64,000 nucleotides of DNA from positions 1 through 64,000 of the forward strand of contig CALWKW010000007.1 of the NCBI GenBank assembly GCA_944381365.1. Reading direction: 5' to 3'. Under the pieces are notes generated by a model that made no database searches, was not told the DNA's origin, and was given only the letters and a program-made list of their open reading frames with translations. Source of the stretch: an uncultured Christensenellaceae bacterium (GTDB lineage Bacteria; Bacillota; Clostridia; Christensenellales; UBA3700). This document shows positions 19,258-31,442 of this stretch, one piece after another; position 1 is the first letter of the stretch; every line of letters starts with the position of its first letter. Both the position numbers and the translations under genes were made by a program.

Positions 19258-20016
19258 ATGGCAAACAATCAAACCAAAAATCCGCATGTCGGACACAGAC
19301 AGCGTATGCGTGAGAGAGTACAAAAACAAGGACTCGAATCCCTCCAGCCTCATGAGATTCTGGAGTTTTTGCTCTATCCTTTCATTCCTATGAAAGATAC
19401 CAATGCCGTTGCTCACGAGCTTTTGGACAAGGTGGGAGGAAATCTCGACAAGGTATTCGAGGCGTCTCCCGCTCTTCTTAAGAGCGTAAAAAACATGACG
19501 CAAAACGCAGTGCTTTTTCTCACTTCTATACCTTCTTTGTCGAGAATTTACGAGCTAAACAAACTCGGCGACAAACCTATGCTCGACACCATTACTCACA
19601 CAAAAGAGTATTTTCAAAAGTTGTTTTTTCACCAAGACAGAGAAAAAATGTATCTCGCTATCGTAAACGCAAAAGGAAAGCTGGTGGACATAAGTGAAAT
19701 CGGCACGAGCTTTTCTCAAGAATGTACGCTCAATGTCAAAGAATTTGTACAAAAAACCGCAAGCAACGGTGCCAACAATATATTTATCGCTCACAATCAC
19801 CCGTCTGGCGATGCAAAGCCTTCGAGAGCGGACTATGACTTCACGAGATGGCTTGTGTCTTTGTGCGAGATTATGGGACTAAAACTTGTAGACCATTTAA
19901 TTATCACAGACAACGACTATTATTCTTTCAGCGAGCAAGGCGACCTTGCCCAATACAAAAATGTGTACAGCGATTATATAAAATTCGCCACAGCAATGGA
20001 CAGATTCAGAATGTAA
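19258..20016 (+). CDS. radC: RadC/JAB-domain protein
   Basis: This 252-aa protein has a helix-hairpin-helix-like N-terminal half and a JAMM/MPN+ metalloprotease-like C-terminal domain. The metal motif is HNHPSGDAKPSRADYD. RadC proteins were named for a DNA-repair phenotype that later proved indirect; their true role is uncertain. The ATG at 19258 is used. A TTG nine codons earlier (19231) is possible, but that TTG belongs to a TTGACA -35-like hexamer. No clear ribosome site is visible for either. A bidirectional terminator follows. Confidence 0.88.
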   Translation: MANNQTKNPHVGHRQRMRERVQKQGLESLQPHEILEFLLYPFIPMKDTNAVAHELLDKVGGNLDKVFEASPALLKSVKNMTQNAVLFLTSIPSLSRIYELNKLGDKPMLDTITHTKEYFQKLFFHQDREKMYLAIVNAKGKLVDISEIGTSFSQECTLNVKEFVQKTASNGANNIFIAHNHPSGDAKPSRADYDFTRWLVSLCEIMGLKLVDHLIITDNDYYSFSEQGDLAQYKNVYSDYIKFATAMDRFRM

Positions 20017-20058
20017 TATCTATCAAAAACCATAAAAGCGACTTTATATATACCTATA

Positions 20059-20086
20059 AAAAAGCGGCCCTTTTGAGCCGCTTTTT
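20059..20086. terminator. bidirectional terminator
   Basis: AAAAAGCGGC pairs perfectly with GCCGCTTTTT around an 8-nt loop, giving T-runs on both strands. It lies between convergent radC and lacZ. Confidence 0.85.
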
Positions 20087-20152
20087 GTGTGTAATTTATA
20101 GTTTTTGACATTAACATTTAATATTATCAATGTTTTTGTCTTTAAGAATTTG

Positions 20153-20183
20153 TTGCGTCTTACGGATTTTGCCTAAGACGCAA
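20153..20183 (-). terminator. hairpin downstream of lacZ
   Basis: TTGCGTCTTA pairs perfectly with TAAGACGCAA, 18 bp past the lacZ stop. No good U-tract follows on the minus strand, so it may instead stabilise the mRNA end. Confidence 0.5.
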
Positions 20184-20200
20184 TTTTCAAATTCACGATT

Positions 20201-23287
<3,087 letters not shown>

Positions 23288-23289
23288 TT

Positions 23290-23318
23290 ATTATATAGGT
23301 ACAAAAGCTTTTTGTCAA
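23290..23318 (-). promoter_or_regulatory. lacZ promoter, consensus
   Basis: TTGACA (23313-23318), 17-nt spacer, TATAAT (23290-23295) on the minus strand, both hexamers perfect. The spacer holds the inverted repeat AAAAGCTTTT, a possible operator. Such a strong core promoter normally needs a repressor. Confidence 0.8.
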
Positions 23319-23430
23319 TAAGCAAAATATTTTATAGGTATATAAGCAAAAAAATGCAGAAATTACAGTATAAAAATCACACAATTTTATGCCTTGTTTC
23401 CCTAAAATTATAATGGATATATTATATCCG

Positions 23431-23472
23431 AATAAAAAAAACAAGCGGTATCTCCTTTTGGGAAATACCGCT
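23431..23472 (-). terminator. terminator of the trmL unit
   Basis: AGCGGTATCTCC (23444-23455) pairs with GGAAATACCGCT (23461-23472), followed on the minus strand by TGTTTTTTTT. Confidence 0.8.
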
Positions 23473-23658
23473 CTCGTCTTTTGTGAATCGCAATATGTAG
23501 CTTGTCCGAAGTATATTATTTTGTCATTCGTAAAAATAATAAATCCGCTCTTTTGTATCTGACAAAGCTTTTGTAATTCTACTTATTTTGTCTTGCGTCC
23601 TTCAAAAACCCTCTTTTGTGTATCCAAATCCTTTGTACGGATATATCATAACACACTA

Positions 23659-24207
23659 TCAATACTTTGTCAACCTGCCTTTTTCTTTGAGTCCCTCAAA
23701 GCCGTGCTGACGATGATATTCGTATATAAACAAAGCCACGCTGTTTGCAAGATTGAGCGAGCGGGCTTCTGCACGCATGGGAATACGCACGCAATCTTCA
23801 TAATTCTCGTGAAGAAGCTCTTCATCGAGTCCCTTTGTTTCTCTTCCGAAAAATACCCAGCATTCTTCATCATAATTTACCTCCGTAAAATTATGTGCCG
23901 ATTTTGTGGAAGCAAAAAAGAACTGAGCTTTTGAGTTGAGTTTTGTGTTTTTTACCGCAAGAGCGACATTGTCCTCGGTATCGGCAAATTCATTGAAATT
24001 GGCTTTTAAAAAAGACTGCATGTTTTCATATCTCTTTACATCCGCAAGGTCCCAATAGTCGAGTCCGCTTCTCTTAAGATATTTGTCTTCCCAGCTGAAT
24101 CCGCAAGGCTCGATTATGTGAAGGTGTGCCCCTGTGGCGGCACATGTGCGGACTATATTGCCGGTATTGTTTGGAATTTCGGGATAGACCAATACTACAT
24201 TTATCAT
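23659..24207 (-). CDS. trmL: tRNA (cytidine(34)-2'-O)-methyltransferase, TrmL-type
   Basis: This 182-aa SPOUT-fold protein uses S-adenosylmethionine to 2'-O-methylate the wobble base of tRNA-Leu. The N-terminal VYPEIPNNTGNIVRTC, the knot motif FGRETKGL and the C-terminal IPMRAEARSLNLANSVA are the three signature blocks of the YibK/TrmL family. AAAGGA lies 7 nt upstream of the ATG. It is 142 bp downstream of dus on the same strand and ends before a strong terminator. Interestingly, a tRNA-Leu gene also lies in this window. Confidence 0.93.
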   Translation of the reverse strand: MINVVLVYPEIPNNTGNIVRTCAATGAHLHIIEPCGFSWEDKYLKRSGLDYWDLADVKRYENMQSFLKANFNEFADTEDNVALAVKNTKLNSKAQFFFASTKSAHNFTEVNYDEECWVFFGRETKGLDEELLHENYEDCVRIPMRAEARSLNLANSVALFIYEYHRQHGFEGLKEKGRLTKY

Positions 24208-24349
24208 TTTGTTTCCTTTGCCGCTCTTAAAAGTTTAAAGATATCCGAGCAGTTCAAAAATATATTCTTGAATTTTTTGCCGATATCTTTAAGTCTTTTT
24301 TGCGGCCGTGTTTATTCGGATTTTATTTTAATGACAAAAAAGCTTTGTG

Positions 24350-25267
24350 TCAATCAAATCTTTCGATGACTTCTCTCATCTCTTCTGTCGATTTTGCATT
24401 GAAAGCATCGAGCTTGATTTGTTTTTGACCTCTCATGCCTCTTGTATAATAGGCAATATGCTTTTTGAAATTGGCAAGCACATAGTTTTTGTGATGATAC
24501 AAAAGCAAGGTTTCCCAATGCTCGAGGATATCTTTTTTGAGCGAATAATTTGGCAATTCTATACCTTTGATATCGCTGAAAATTCTGGGGTTTCCCAATG
24601 CTCCTCTTGCTATCATGGCTCCGTCACAGCCCGTGATTTGCATTGCCTCGTCATAGCTTTTTTTGTCTATTATATCGCCGTTGACGATTACGGGGATTTT
24701 TACGGCTTTTTTGACTTTTGCTATCTCATCCCAATTTGCCTTTCCCGAATAGAGCTGTTTTCTCGTGCGGCCGTGCACCGTGATTGCACTTGCTCCCGCA
24801 TCTTCCATCGCCTTGGCAAAGTCCACGGCAATTATATGCTCATCGTCCACACCGAGTCTGAATTTTACACTGACGGGCTTTTGTCCTTTAAGTGCCGCTT
24901 TTACTACTTGCTGAGCAAGAGGTATGTTTTCGAGCAAAGCACTGCCTTCGCCGTTTTTTACTATCTTGGGTACGGGGCAACCCATATTGATATCTATAAA
25001 ATCGAATTTTTGCAAAGCATTGTGCTCGACAGCTTTTTCTATATAATAAGGCTCGCAGCCGAATATCTGCACGGCTTTTGTCTTTTCGCTGTCGGTGGTA
25101 TGAAGCAAGTCCTCTGTCTTGTCGCTTCCGTAGACAAGTCCTTTTGCCGATATCATCTCAGTGTATGTGATATCCGCTCCTCTTTGAGAGCATACTTTTC
25201 TAAGTCCTACATCGCTGTATCCCGCTATCGGAGCAAGCAATAATCCTTCAAACTTAATTTCTTTCAA
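24350..25267 (-). CDS. dus: tRNA-dihydrouridine synthase
   Basis: This 305-aa FMN TIM-barrel enzyme reduces uridine to dihydrouridine in tRNA D-loops. It begins with the family's N-terminal LLLAPIAGYSDVGLRK and has INMGCPVPKI with the catalytic Cys, VKFRLG, TVHGRTRKQLY and VNGDI blocks. A TTG start at 25267 is preferred: GGGAGG lies 12 nt upstream, and a longer ATG-started reading would overlap the preceding yabN gene by more than 150 bp. With the TTG the overlap is 14 bp, as in a coupled operon. The Dus subtype (DusB versus DusC) was not resolved. Confidence 0.92.
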   Translation of the reverse strand: MKEIKFEGLLLAPIAGYSDVGLRKVCSQRGADITYTEMISAKGLVYGSDKTEDLLHTTDSEKTKAVQIFGCEPYYIEKAVEHNALQKFDFIDINMGCPVPKIVKNGEGSALLENIPLAQQVVKAALKGQKPVSVKFRLGVDDEHIIAVDFAKAMEDAGASAITVHGRTRKQLYSGKANWDEIAKVKKAVKIPVIVNGDIIDKKSYDEAMQITGCDGAMIARGALGNPRIFSDIKGIELPNYSLKKDILEHWETLLLYHHKNYVLANFKKHIAYYTRGMRGQKQIKLDAFNAKSTEEMREVIERFD

Positions 25268-26657
25268 TTTGTTTTGCTTCCTCCCAATATCTGTCGAGTT
25301 CTGCCAAAGATTTCCCCTTTGTGTCGCCGCCGCATTTTTCCTCGACATAGGTAAATCTTCTGACAAATTTGTCAATGGTCTTTGAAAGAGCGATTTCGCT
25401 GTCCACACCCTTCCATCTCAAAGCATTCACGCATGCAAAGATAAGGTCGCCGCCCTCGCCTTCGAGTTCGTCATTCTTCGCCTCGATGAATTCTTTGTAT
25501 TCTTCTTTTATCTTGTCGCATACCCCTTCGAAAGTGTCAAATTCAAATCCGCCCTTGGCAGCCGCCTTTTGTACTTTTTGTGCTCGCATCAAAGAAGGCA
25601 AAGCCTTGGCGATATGCGTCATTTTGTCGCTTTGACTCTTGTATTTCTTTTCTTTGGACTTGGCATTGTCCCAAGCCTTTAATGCTTCTTCGGCATTGTT
25701 TGCCACCACATCTCCGAATATGTGAGTGTGTCTGTCGATAAGTTTTCTGCAAATGCCCGTAAGACTGTCTTCGACATCGAATTCTCCCGTATCTTCGCCT
25801 ATGACGCAGTGGAAAATACTTTGCAAAAACAAATCTCCGCTTTCCTCTATCATATTGTCGATATCCTGATTGTTGATTGCCTCGACAAGTTCGTAAGCTT
25901 CTTCGACAGCATTTTCTCTGATGCTTTCGTGCGTCTGGGCTTTGTCCCACTGACAGCCCTTTTCGCCACGCAAAATTCGCATGATGAGATACAAATCTAT
26001 AAAGTTGAATCTCTGCTTTTTTGTGAGCTCTTTGACAGGTACATATACGGTAGACGAATAGTCATAGCCTTTTTGTCTGTCAAGTTCATATACCATTATT
26101 TTTTGTCTGTTGAAATAAATCTCCTCTTCGTCCCCGAGAATGTTCTGAAGTATGAGCTTGACTTCGCCTGCGACAAATTCATTGTCAATGTCGGTAATTG
26201 ACAAGGCAAGCCTTGTATCATAATTAAAGCCTTTCAATGACATAAGCTCATAGGCACTTATCGTGGTATGTCCCATAGCAGGTCTTCCGCTGACGATGCC
26301 TCTCGACACTGAAGGTATTATCTCGACATCGCATCTTTGTAAAAGCTCTGCTACCGACCTGTCGTCAAAACCGCTGCCGTTGACGCAATATACTATATAA
26401 TCTTTTGAAATTTCTGAACAAAAAAGCTTTTCTTCCTGCAATAAAAAATCTGCGATAGCTTTGTCAAGGTCATCGAAATTGCCCGACTGCTCATAAATAA
26501 AATCAAGGCTTTTTACCTCGATATTCTTTTCTTTGAAATACTCGTATGTATCCGTGAGCGAAGTCTTGACATAGACTTTTTTTGCCTTGTCTATTACTTC
26601 TGCTCCTTTTAATGTGAGTTGTCCTTTTTCACAGCCGAGTGCTACCGTCTTCATCAT
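25254..26657 (-). CDS. yabN: YabN-like fusion: tetrapyrrole-methylase-like domain plus MazG pyrophosphohydrolase
   Basis: This 467-aa protein has a degenerate SAM-methylase-like N-terminal half (about 1-215) and a nucleoside-triphosphate pyrophosphohydrolase MazG pair. MazG metal-binding helices are seen in ENAVEEAYELVEAI and EESGDLFLQ, with a second MazG repeat in EEYKEFIEA and EGEGGDLIFA. It probably cleans abnormal NTPs. The gene follows a YabM/SpoVB-type flippase with a 29-bp overlap, the same order (spoVT-yabM-yabN) as in Bacillus subtilis. An AAGGAG site precedes the ATG. The N-terminal half keeps the GCEKGQLTLKGAEVI start of the fold but is weakly conserved. Confidence 0.9.
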   Translation of the reverse strand: MMKTVALGCEKGQLTLKGAEVIDKAKKVYVKTSLTDTYEYFKEKNIEVKSLDFIYEQSGNFDDLDKAIADFLLQEEKLFCSEISKDYIVYCVNGSGFDDRSVAELLQRCDVEIIPSVSRGIVSGRPAMGHTTISAYELMSLKGFNYDTRLALSITDIDNEFVAGEVKLILQNILGDEEEIYFNRQKIMVYELDRQKGYDYSSTVYVPVKELTKKQRFNFIDLYLIMRILRGEKGCQWDKAQTHESIRENAVEEAYELVEAINNQDIDNMIEESGDLFLQSIFHCVIGEDTGEFDVEDSLTGICRKLIDRHTHIFGDVVANNAEEALKAWDNAKSKEKKYKSQSDKMTHIAKALPSLMRAQKVQKAAAKGGFEFDTFEGVCDKIKEEYKEFIEAKNDELEGEGGDLIFACVNALRWKGVDSEIALSKTIDKFVRRFTYVEEKCGGDTKGKSLAELDRYWEEAKQIERN

Positions 26658-28221
26658 AATGAGATTTCTCCTTGAGCAATTTTGTCCTTTGCAAGAATCT
26701 TATGATATGCTTGCCAAACGGCAACATCATCATCTCTTCTTTCTCTACCGCACGGCTTACCACAAGACAGACAATATATGCCACGCCCCCCGATACCGCT
26801 CCAAGCAACAAAGCCAAGATATCGTTTTTGATAAAAGCCGTCATAAGGACTATTATACTCATTATAGCACCCGACAATAGTATTTTGCTAATACTTTTTA
26901 TAAGATTTGAATTTTTGCCCACGAGATTATTATACAATGTCGCATTAAGAAGCATAGATACAAGATAAAATATTATCGTGGCAAAGGCACATACCATAAT
27001 GCCGAATCTGGGGACAAAAAATATCTGAATGAGAATTTTTATACCTCCGCCGACAGCCACATTTATGAGTACGGGCTTTGTCCTGTTGAGTCCCATAAGC
27101 ACCGCATCGAATACTTCTAGAAGGGATAAAAGTACAATGTTTATCGCCGCAACACTCATAAGAGTAGAAGTGAGATTTTTGTCAGAAGTCGTCAAAGAAG
27201 GATAAAGCACATTTACGAGCTGACTCGACAAAAACGCACTGCCTGCAAAAAAGGGAAAAGCCAGCAAAAAACATACCTTGATAGACATTGCCGTCTTGTG
27301 TTTGACAGACACTACATCATAATTTGTCATGGCACTTGCAATAGCCGGTACTATCGCCACAGCCACCGACATGGAAAAGACTATCGGCATATTGATAAGA
27401 GAATTGACGGGGCCTGTCAGCAAGCCGTAATGCTTTACGCCTGCCGCATCACCGCCAAACTCAAGCAAATTTACTATCGTAATACTGTCTATAAATGCCA
27501 CTATCGGAAAGACAAGACCGCTAAGACTTATCGGCAACAGCGTGCTGAAAAATTTGAAATCAACTTTTTGAGGAAGTATATTTTTATACTCCTTTTTCTC
27601 TTTGAGATACATGAGAAAAACAAATAAAAAGCCTGCAAATTCGCTTATGCTTACCGCAAGCAAACCGCCTGCCACCGCCTGTATTGTTCCCAATCTGAGA
27701 AAATACGAGGCGATGACAAAACCGAGAGCTAGTTTTGTCACTACCTCTACGACCTGACTTATGCCGGCGGTGGTCATGTTGCCACTGCCCAAAAACCAGC
27801 CTTTGAATACGCCCGCTAAGGTCACGAAAACAATCGCCGGTGCTATGGCTACATAACATATATATACTCCGACCGTTGACTGTGCACCTGCCAACAATCG
27901 AGAGATTGCTATTGTGAATACTCCGCCCAAAAGCCCTGCAATCAAAGCATAAGCCAAGGCACTTTTCATAAGCGTCTTGACTGCTCCTTTATTGCTAAGA
28001 GCCAGCTCGCCCGATACGAGCTTGGATACGGTGATTGGAAGACCGTTTGCAATCAATGCCAAAATGAGCGAAAAGAAAGGAAATACCAGCTGATAATAGC
28101 CTATTCCCTCTCCGCCCAATACCGATGTAAGGCCTATGCGGTATATGCCCCCTAGACCTTTTGCCACTATGCTGCAAACGGCAAGAATTATCGCTCCTTT
28201 GGCAAAGCTCTGCTTCTTCAT
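26629..28221 (-). CDS. YabM/SpoVB-type polysaccharide flippase
   Basis: This 530-aa protein has about 14 TM helices and belongs to the MVF/MurJ-SpoVB (MOP superfamily) of lipid-linked oligosaccharide flippases. The N-terminus GAIILAVCSIVAKGLGGIYR is typical. Members move peptidoglycan or cortex precursors across the membrane; genes adjacent to spoVT are usually called yabM. It overlaps spoVT by 4 bp (ATGA) and yabN by 29 bp, so it lies within a tight operon. SpoVB proper is a close relative and cannot be excluded, but context favours YabM. Confidence 0.9.
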   Translation of the reverse strand: MKKQSFAKGAIILAVCSIVAKGLGGIYRIGLTSVLGGEGIGYYQLVFPFFSLILALIANGLPITVSKLVSGELALSNKGAVKTLMKSALAYALIAGLLGGVFTIAISRLLAGAQSTVGVYICYVAIAPAIVFVTLAGVFKGWFLGSGNMTTAGISQVVEVVTKLALGFVIASYFLRLGTIQAVAGGLLAVSISEFAGFLFVFLMYLKEKKEYKNILPQKVDFKFFSTLLPISLSGLVFPIVAFIDSITIVNLLEFGGDAAGVKHYGLLTGPVNSLINMPIVFSMSVAVAIVPAIASAMTNYDVVSVKHKTAMSIKVCFLLAFPFFAGSAFLSSQLVNVLYPSLTTSDKNLTSTLMSVAAINIVLLSLLEVFDAVLMGLNRTKPVLINVAVGGGIKILIQIFFVPRFGIMVCAFATIIFYLVSMLLNATLYNNLVGKNSNLIKSISKILLSGAIMSIIVLMTAFIKNDILALLLGAVSGGVAYIVCLVVSRAVEKEEMMMLPFGKHIIRFLQRTKLLKEKSHYDEDGSTRL

Positions 28222-28739
28222 TGTATGTTGTAAGCAAGGTATTGTGCCATAGCGTCACATACCGCAAAATCGCTTCCTTCGAGCTTTTGTGCAGACAAGA
28301 CTATACCGCCGTACAAATCGCCCTTGCTGACCAAAGGCACAATATACTGCTCGATATCTTCTTCGCTTTCCAAAGAAGTAGTCTTTATGGGATTATCTTT
28401 TATGTGTCTGCTCTTTCTGTTTTCAAGCAAACTATAAAGCTCTTCGCTTATTTCCTCGCCCTTGAGAGGTTCGCTTCCTCCGCAATGTGCAAGAATCTCC
28501 CCTGTATCGCAGATAAAAGTTTCCTTGCCCGTTGTCTTGTACAATATCTTGCACATAGCCTGAAGCTGGTCGCTGTCTGCTCCTACTTCGTTGTACTTCT
28601 TGAGTACGAGTTCTTGCTTGTCATTGGTGTATATTTCCAAAAGTTCGCCCTCTTTGAGCTTCATTACTTTTCTTAATTCTTTGGGAATGACCACTCTTCC
28701 GAGTTCGTCAATTCTTCTTACGATTCCTGTCTCTTTCAT
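28218..28739 (-). CDS. spoVT: stage V sporulation protein T (AbrB-family regulator)
   Basis: This 173-aa protein has an N-terminal AbrB swapped-hairpin DNA-binding domain (MKETGIVRRIDELGRVVIP start) and a C-terminal GAF-like domain. SpoVT fine-tunes forespore sigma-G genes. The ATG at 28739 is chosen because CGGAGG lies just upstream and the family always begins MKATGIVRRIDDLGR-like; an upstream in-frame extension lacks support. It is first of the spoVT-yabM-yabN-dus operon. Its presence is strong evidence for a spore former. Confidence 0.95.
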   Translation of the reverse strand: MKETGIVRRIDELGRVVIPKELRKVMKLKEGELLEIYTNDKQELVLKKYNEVGADSDQLQAMCKILYKTTGKETFICDTGEILAHCGGSEPLKGEEISEELYSLLENRKSRHIKDNPIKTTSLESEEDIEQYIVPLVSKGDLYGGIVLSAQKLEGSDFAVCDAMAQYLAYNIQ

Positions 28740-28883
28740 ATTTTCCTCCGAGCCTAGTATGAGCAATAGCTTTGCTTTTATTTGCAAAACACAAAATTTA
28801 AAATTTTTTAAGCCCAAAGAATAAGAATTTTTTCCAAAATGATGTGCAGGGCAAGAATTTTATTTTATATCCATTCAAAAATA

Positions 28884-29087
28884 TCAAAGAGAGTTTCTGT
28901 CTATAATGCGAGGGCAAAATATCTTTGCCACGACTATCGGCGTCTTTTCCTCTATCTCTTCCCACTCGTCAAGACTTTCTTTGAGATTGGTGCTTATCTT
29001 GTGAGCATATAAAGGCTTGCCGTCTATATATTTGACAAAGACTTTGCCTGCTTTGGCTGTCAATGTATAAGGCATCTTTTTTATCAT
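28884..29087 (-). CDS. hypothetical 67-aa protein
   Basis: This is a small soluble protein with mixed charge, no TM helix and no recognised domain. It starts 7 bp after the stop of the BspA-like gene with a GAGGT ribosome site 5 nt upstream, which makes it likely to be real and co-transcribed. A 144-bp gap separates it from spoVT. Confidence 0.6.
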   Translation of the reverse strand: MIKKMPYTLTAKAGKVFVKYIDGKPLYAHKISTNLKESLDEWEEIEEKTPIVVAKIFCPRIIDRNSL

Positions 29088-29094
29088 AAATACC

Positions 29095-30546
29095 TCATTG
29101 TGCTTGATAATCTATCCTCTGATAAATCATATCCAAAGCGTCTTCTCCCTTCATTTTGTAGGGAATATTGAGATTGCTCAAAATGGTAATATAATTTGAG
29201 ATATACTCGAGCGTACACATAAGTGTAAATTCATTTTCTGATACAAAAGTCGTCTTTTGAATGATAGAAGATATATCCCCGTCAAGCTCGATTTCGGCAA
29301 GCAAAGGATTGTTGTGCACGGCATTTTCGCCTATAAACTTTACTCCCTTGGGAATGTTGAGATTTTTGAGCTTTGGATTGATTGTTATGGCAAAAGAAAA
29401 AATCTGCTGGACACCGAAAGGAAGTATGATTTTTTCAAGGTATTTGCAATCGCAAAAGGCATTGCTGATAATAGTTTTTATACCGCTGGGGACGATATAT
29501 TCTGTGTCTGATTTGCAAGAAGGATAAAGTACCAAAGCATTTTGAGAAGGATTGAAAATCACGCCGTCTATCGTAGAAAGTTCTTCTCTTTGAGAATTAA
29601 TCTCATAGGACGCCACATTCTTTATGTTGTAAATATAAGTGTATCCGTCAGACATTGACGCACAAATATGAAGATTTATAGGTTTTCCAAAATCTATGTC
29701 GCCGTCCGACTTTATCATGGAAATTTTCTCTCCCTCAAAAAATTCAGGAAGATAAATATCCGATGTGTTTATCTCGGCTTCCTGACTTTTTCCCGTAAAG
29801 ACATTGCCCTCAAAAGTCAAACCTTGAGTATAGAAGTTGAGCAAAAAGACGGTGTCTTTTGTGATAGCAATATCTTTTGCATACTCTTCGCCCGTGACTG
29901 CGTCATACCATTTGTCATCACTTACGCAACCTTCAGGCAAAACATATTCGGGTGGCGTACAAGTCCCGCCACTCACTACATTACACTCTTTGAGCAATGT
30001 GTTGAACATACAAAACTTGACATTGAAAATTGCCTTTTTTTCTAAAAGCTCATTGCATACTTGCACAAAATCTTCGTGTGCTTGCTGCATCATCTCTTCA
30101 CGCACATTCTTGAGATGCTCGAGCTCTTGCATCACTTCTGTAAGTACATTGGGCGTTTCGCCGAGGTCGCTCTCGAGTACATTCAATGAGCCTTCTACAT
30201 CGAATGCCTTGCAGTTTTTTGCAATGCTTTTGAATACGACAGAATTGTTTGAAGGGTCGTATCCCGTAAGTTGCATATCCACATGACCTTTGTATTCGGT
30301 AATGTTGTTTGGCAAAGTAAAAGTAATGCCGTTGTCGTATTTTAAAATAGGCGAAATATATTGGGCTTTGGGAATATTCTTGCTGTTGTAACACACAAAT
30401 TCAAGACAATAATCGTATTTGTCGGCATCATCTGCGGTAGAAGTAATATACACACTGTCCACCAACGAGCTGTTTTGGGCAAGAATATAGCTCTGATAAG
30501 CCTCCAAAAGGTTGTTGTCGCTGTGATACTTAAATTTTAAAATCAT
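29095..30546 (-). CDS. BspA-type leucine-rich-repeat protein with phage-baseplate-like N-terminus
   Basis: This is a 483-aa protein. The N-terminal 150 residues (ILKFKYHSDNN...) followed by a helical segment near 150-185 resemble, loosely, the upper-baseplate/tail-fibre N-domains of Firmicute phages. Residues about 340-440 are LRR_5/BspA-like units (KTIISNAFCDCKYLEKIILP, then NLNIPKGVKFIGENAV). No signal peptide is seen. The ATG at 30546 has GGAGA just upstream; a longer reading to 30582 has no site. It lies alone among housekeeping and sporulation genes, with no other phage genes nearby. The function is unknown; it may be a domesticated receptor-binding or surface protein. Confidence 0.75.
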   Translation of the reverse strand: MILKFKYHSDNNLLEAYQSYILAQNSSLVDSVYITSTADDADKYDYCLEFVCYNSKNIPKAQYISPILKYDNGITFTLPNNITEYKGHVDMQLTGYDPSNNSVVFKSIAKNCKAFDVEGSLNVLESDLGETPNVLTEVMQELEHLKNVREEMMQQAHEDFVQVCNELLEKKAIFNVKFCMFNTLLKECNVVSGGTCTPPEYVLPEGCVSDDKWYDAVTGEEYAKDIAITKDTVFLLNFYTQGLTFEGNVFTGKSQEAEINTSDIYLPEFFEGEKISMIKSDGDIDFGKPINLHICASMSDGYTYIYNIKNVASYEINSQREELSTIDGVIFNPSQNALVLYPSCKSDTEYIVPSGIKTIISNAFCDCKYLEKIILPFGVQQIFSFAITINPKLKNLNIPKGVKFIGENAVHNNPLLAEIELDGDISSIIQKTTFVSENEFTLMCTLEYISNYITILSNLNIPYKMKGEDALDMIYQRIDYQAQ

Positions 30547-30722
30547 AATATCTCCAAATTGAGGGGAAGGAGATTGACGCATCTATATAATACCATGACA
30601 ATTAAAAAGATAGAAATTTTGGTGTAAAAAACATTAAAAGCAAAAAAATAAACGCAAAAAATCGGAAAATTTGCGACAAAAAATTTATAATAAAAAACAC
30701 AATAATTTTATTTAAAAAACTA

Positions 30723-30840
30723 TGTGGATAACTGCTTGTTTTTTGGCTCAAAACAGCTAGATTTTTTATATACATATTGAATATATAAATATATCAATAT
30801 AATAGAGTTATCCACAAAAAAGCTTTTTGTATGTGGATAA
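30723..30840. promoter_or_regulatory. cluster of three perfect DnaA boxes
   Basis: TGTGGATAA at 30723-30731, TTATCCACA at 30808-30816 and TGTGGATAA at 30832-30840 all match the DnaA box TTATCCACA. The last two form an 11-bp perfect inverted repeat (30806-30816 with 30832-30842). Between the first two is very AT-rich text (ATATTGAATATATAAATATA region, about 30770-30805). The whole 30547-30946 gap has no gene. Confidence 0.7.
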
Positions 30841-30946
30841 CTTTTAAAATATCATCGTTTTTTTATAAAAAATTCGTCATAAAATATCTTTTTAAGACAA
30901 ACAATACTTTTTTTGATAAAAAAGAAAGATTTATAATATTAAAGAT

Positions 30947-31198
30947 TTAGACAATAATCACAACACCTGCCAACAAAATGTAGACAAGAGTGCCGAAAAT
31001 ACCGCCTATGCCGCTCAAAAAAATCTGCAAAAAATCCACTCCCCCGAAGATATCGCATACTATCAAAGACATTACTCCGAAAAAAATATTGACGGCGACC
31101 ATATAGTATCGATGTTTTTTGTATCCCAAAATGTAGCGGGCGATTATCCCTAAAGCAAGACCTGATATGAAAATAAAAATATATTCGTATAAGTACAT
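30947..31198 (-). CDS. small three-TM membrane protein, GlsB/YeaQ-like
   Basis: This 83-aa protein is nearly all hydrophobic, with three predicted helices (about 4-22, 32-50, 58-81) and Gly-rich turns (GIIARYILG, SGIGGIFGTL). The layout resembles GlsB/YeaQ/YmgE stress-response membrane proteins, but similarity is weak. The ATG at 31198 with AGGGG 10 nt upstream is preferred; an 18-residue extension is possible. Confidence 0.6.
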   Translation of the reverse strand: MYLYEYIFIFISGLALGIIARYILGYKKHRYYMVAVNIFFGVMSLIVCDIFGGVDFLQIFLSGIGGIFGTLVYILLAGVVIIV

Positions 31199-31442
31199 AT
31201 CTTTTATACCCCTTTGTATATCGGCAAATCTTTTTTTGGCACAAAAAATCATTATGACGATTTACACAAAGCCTAAACAATCATTAAATTATATTCGCCG
31301 CATAATTTTTTAGCACTTTGACAAAATAAAAATAATAAACATAACATAAGAGGCTCCTTTATTTTTTGTAATGTTTTCCTTATGTATCCCCTCCGATTAA
31401 GATTTTGTCGTGGTATTCTAATATTCTCTACATATTAAGATA

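Noticed and set aside
24347..25243. 298-aa open frame antisense to dus
   Set aside because: Shadow of a recognised tRNA-dihydrouridine synthase with matching coordinates.
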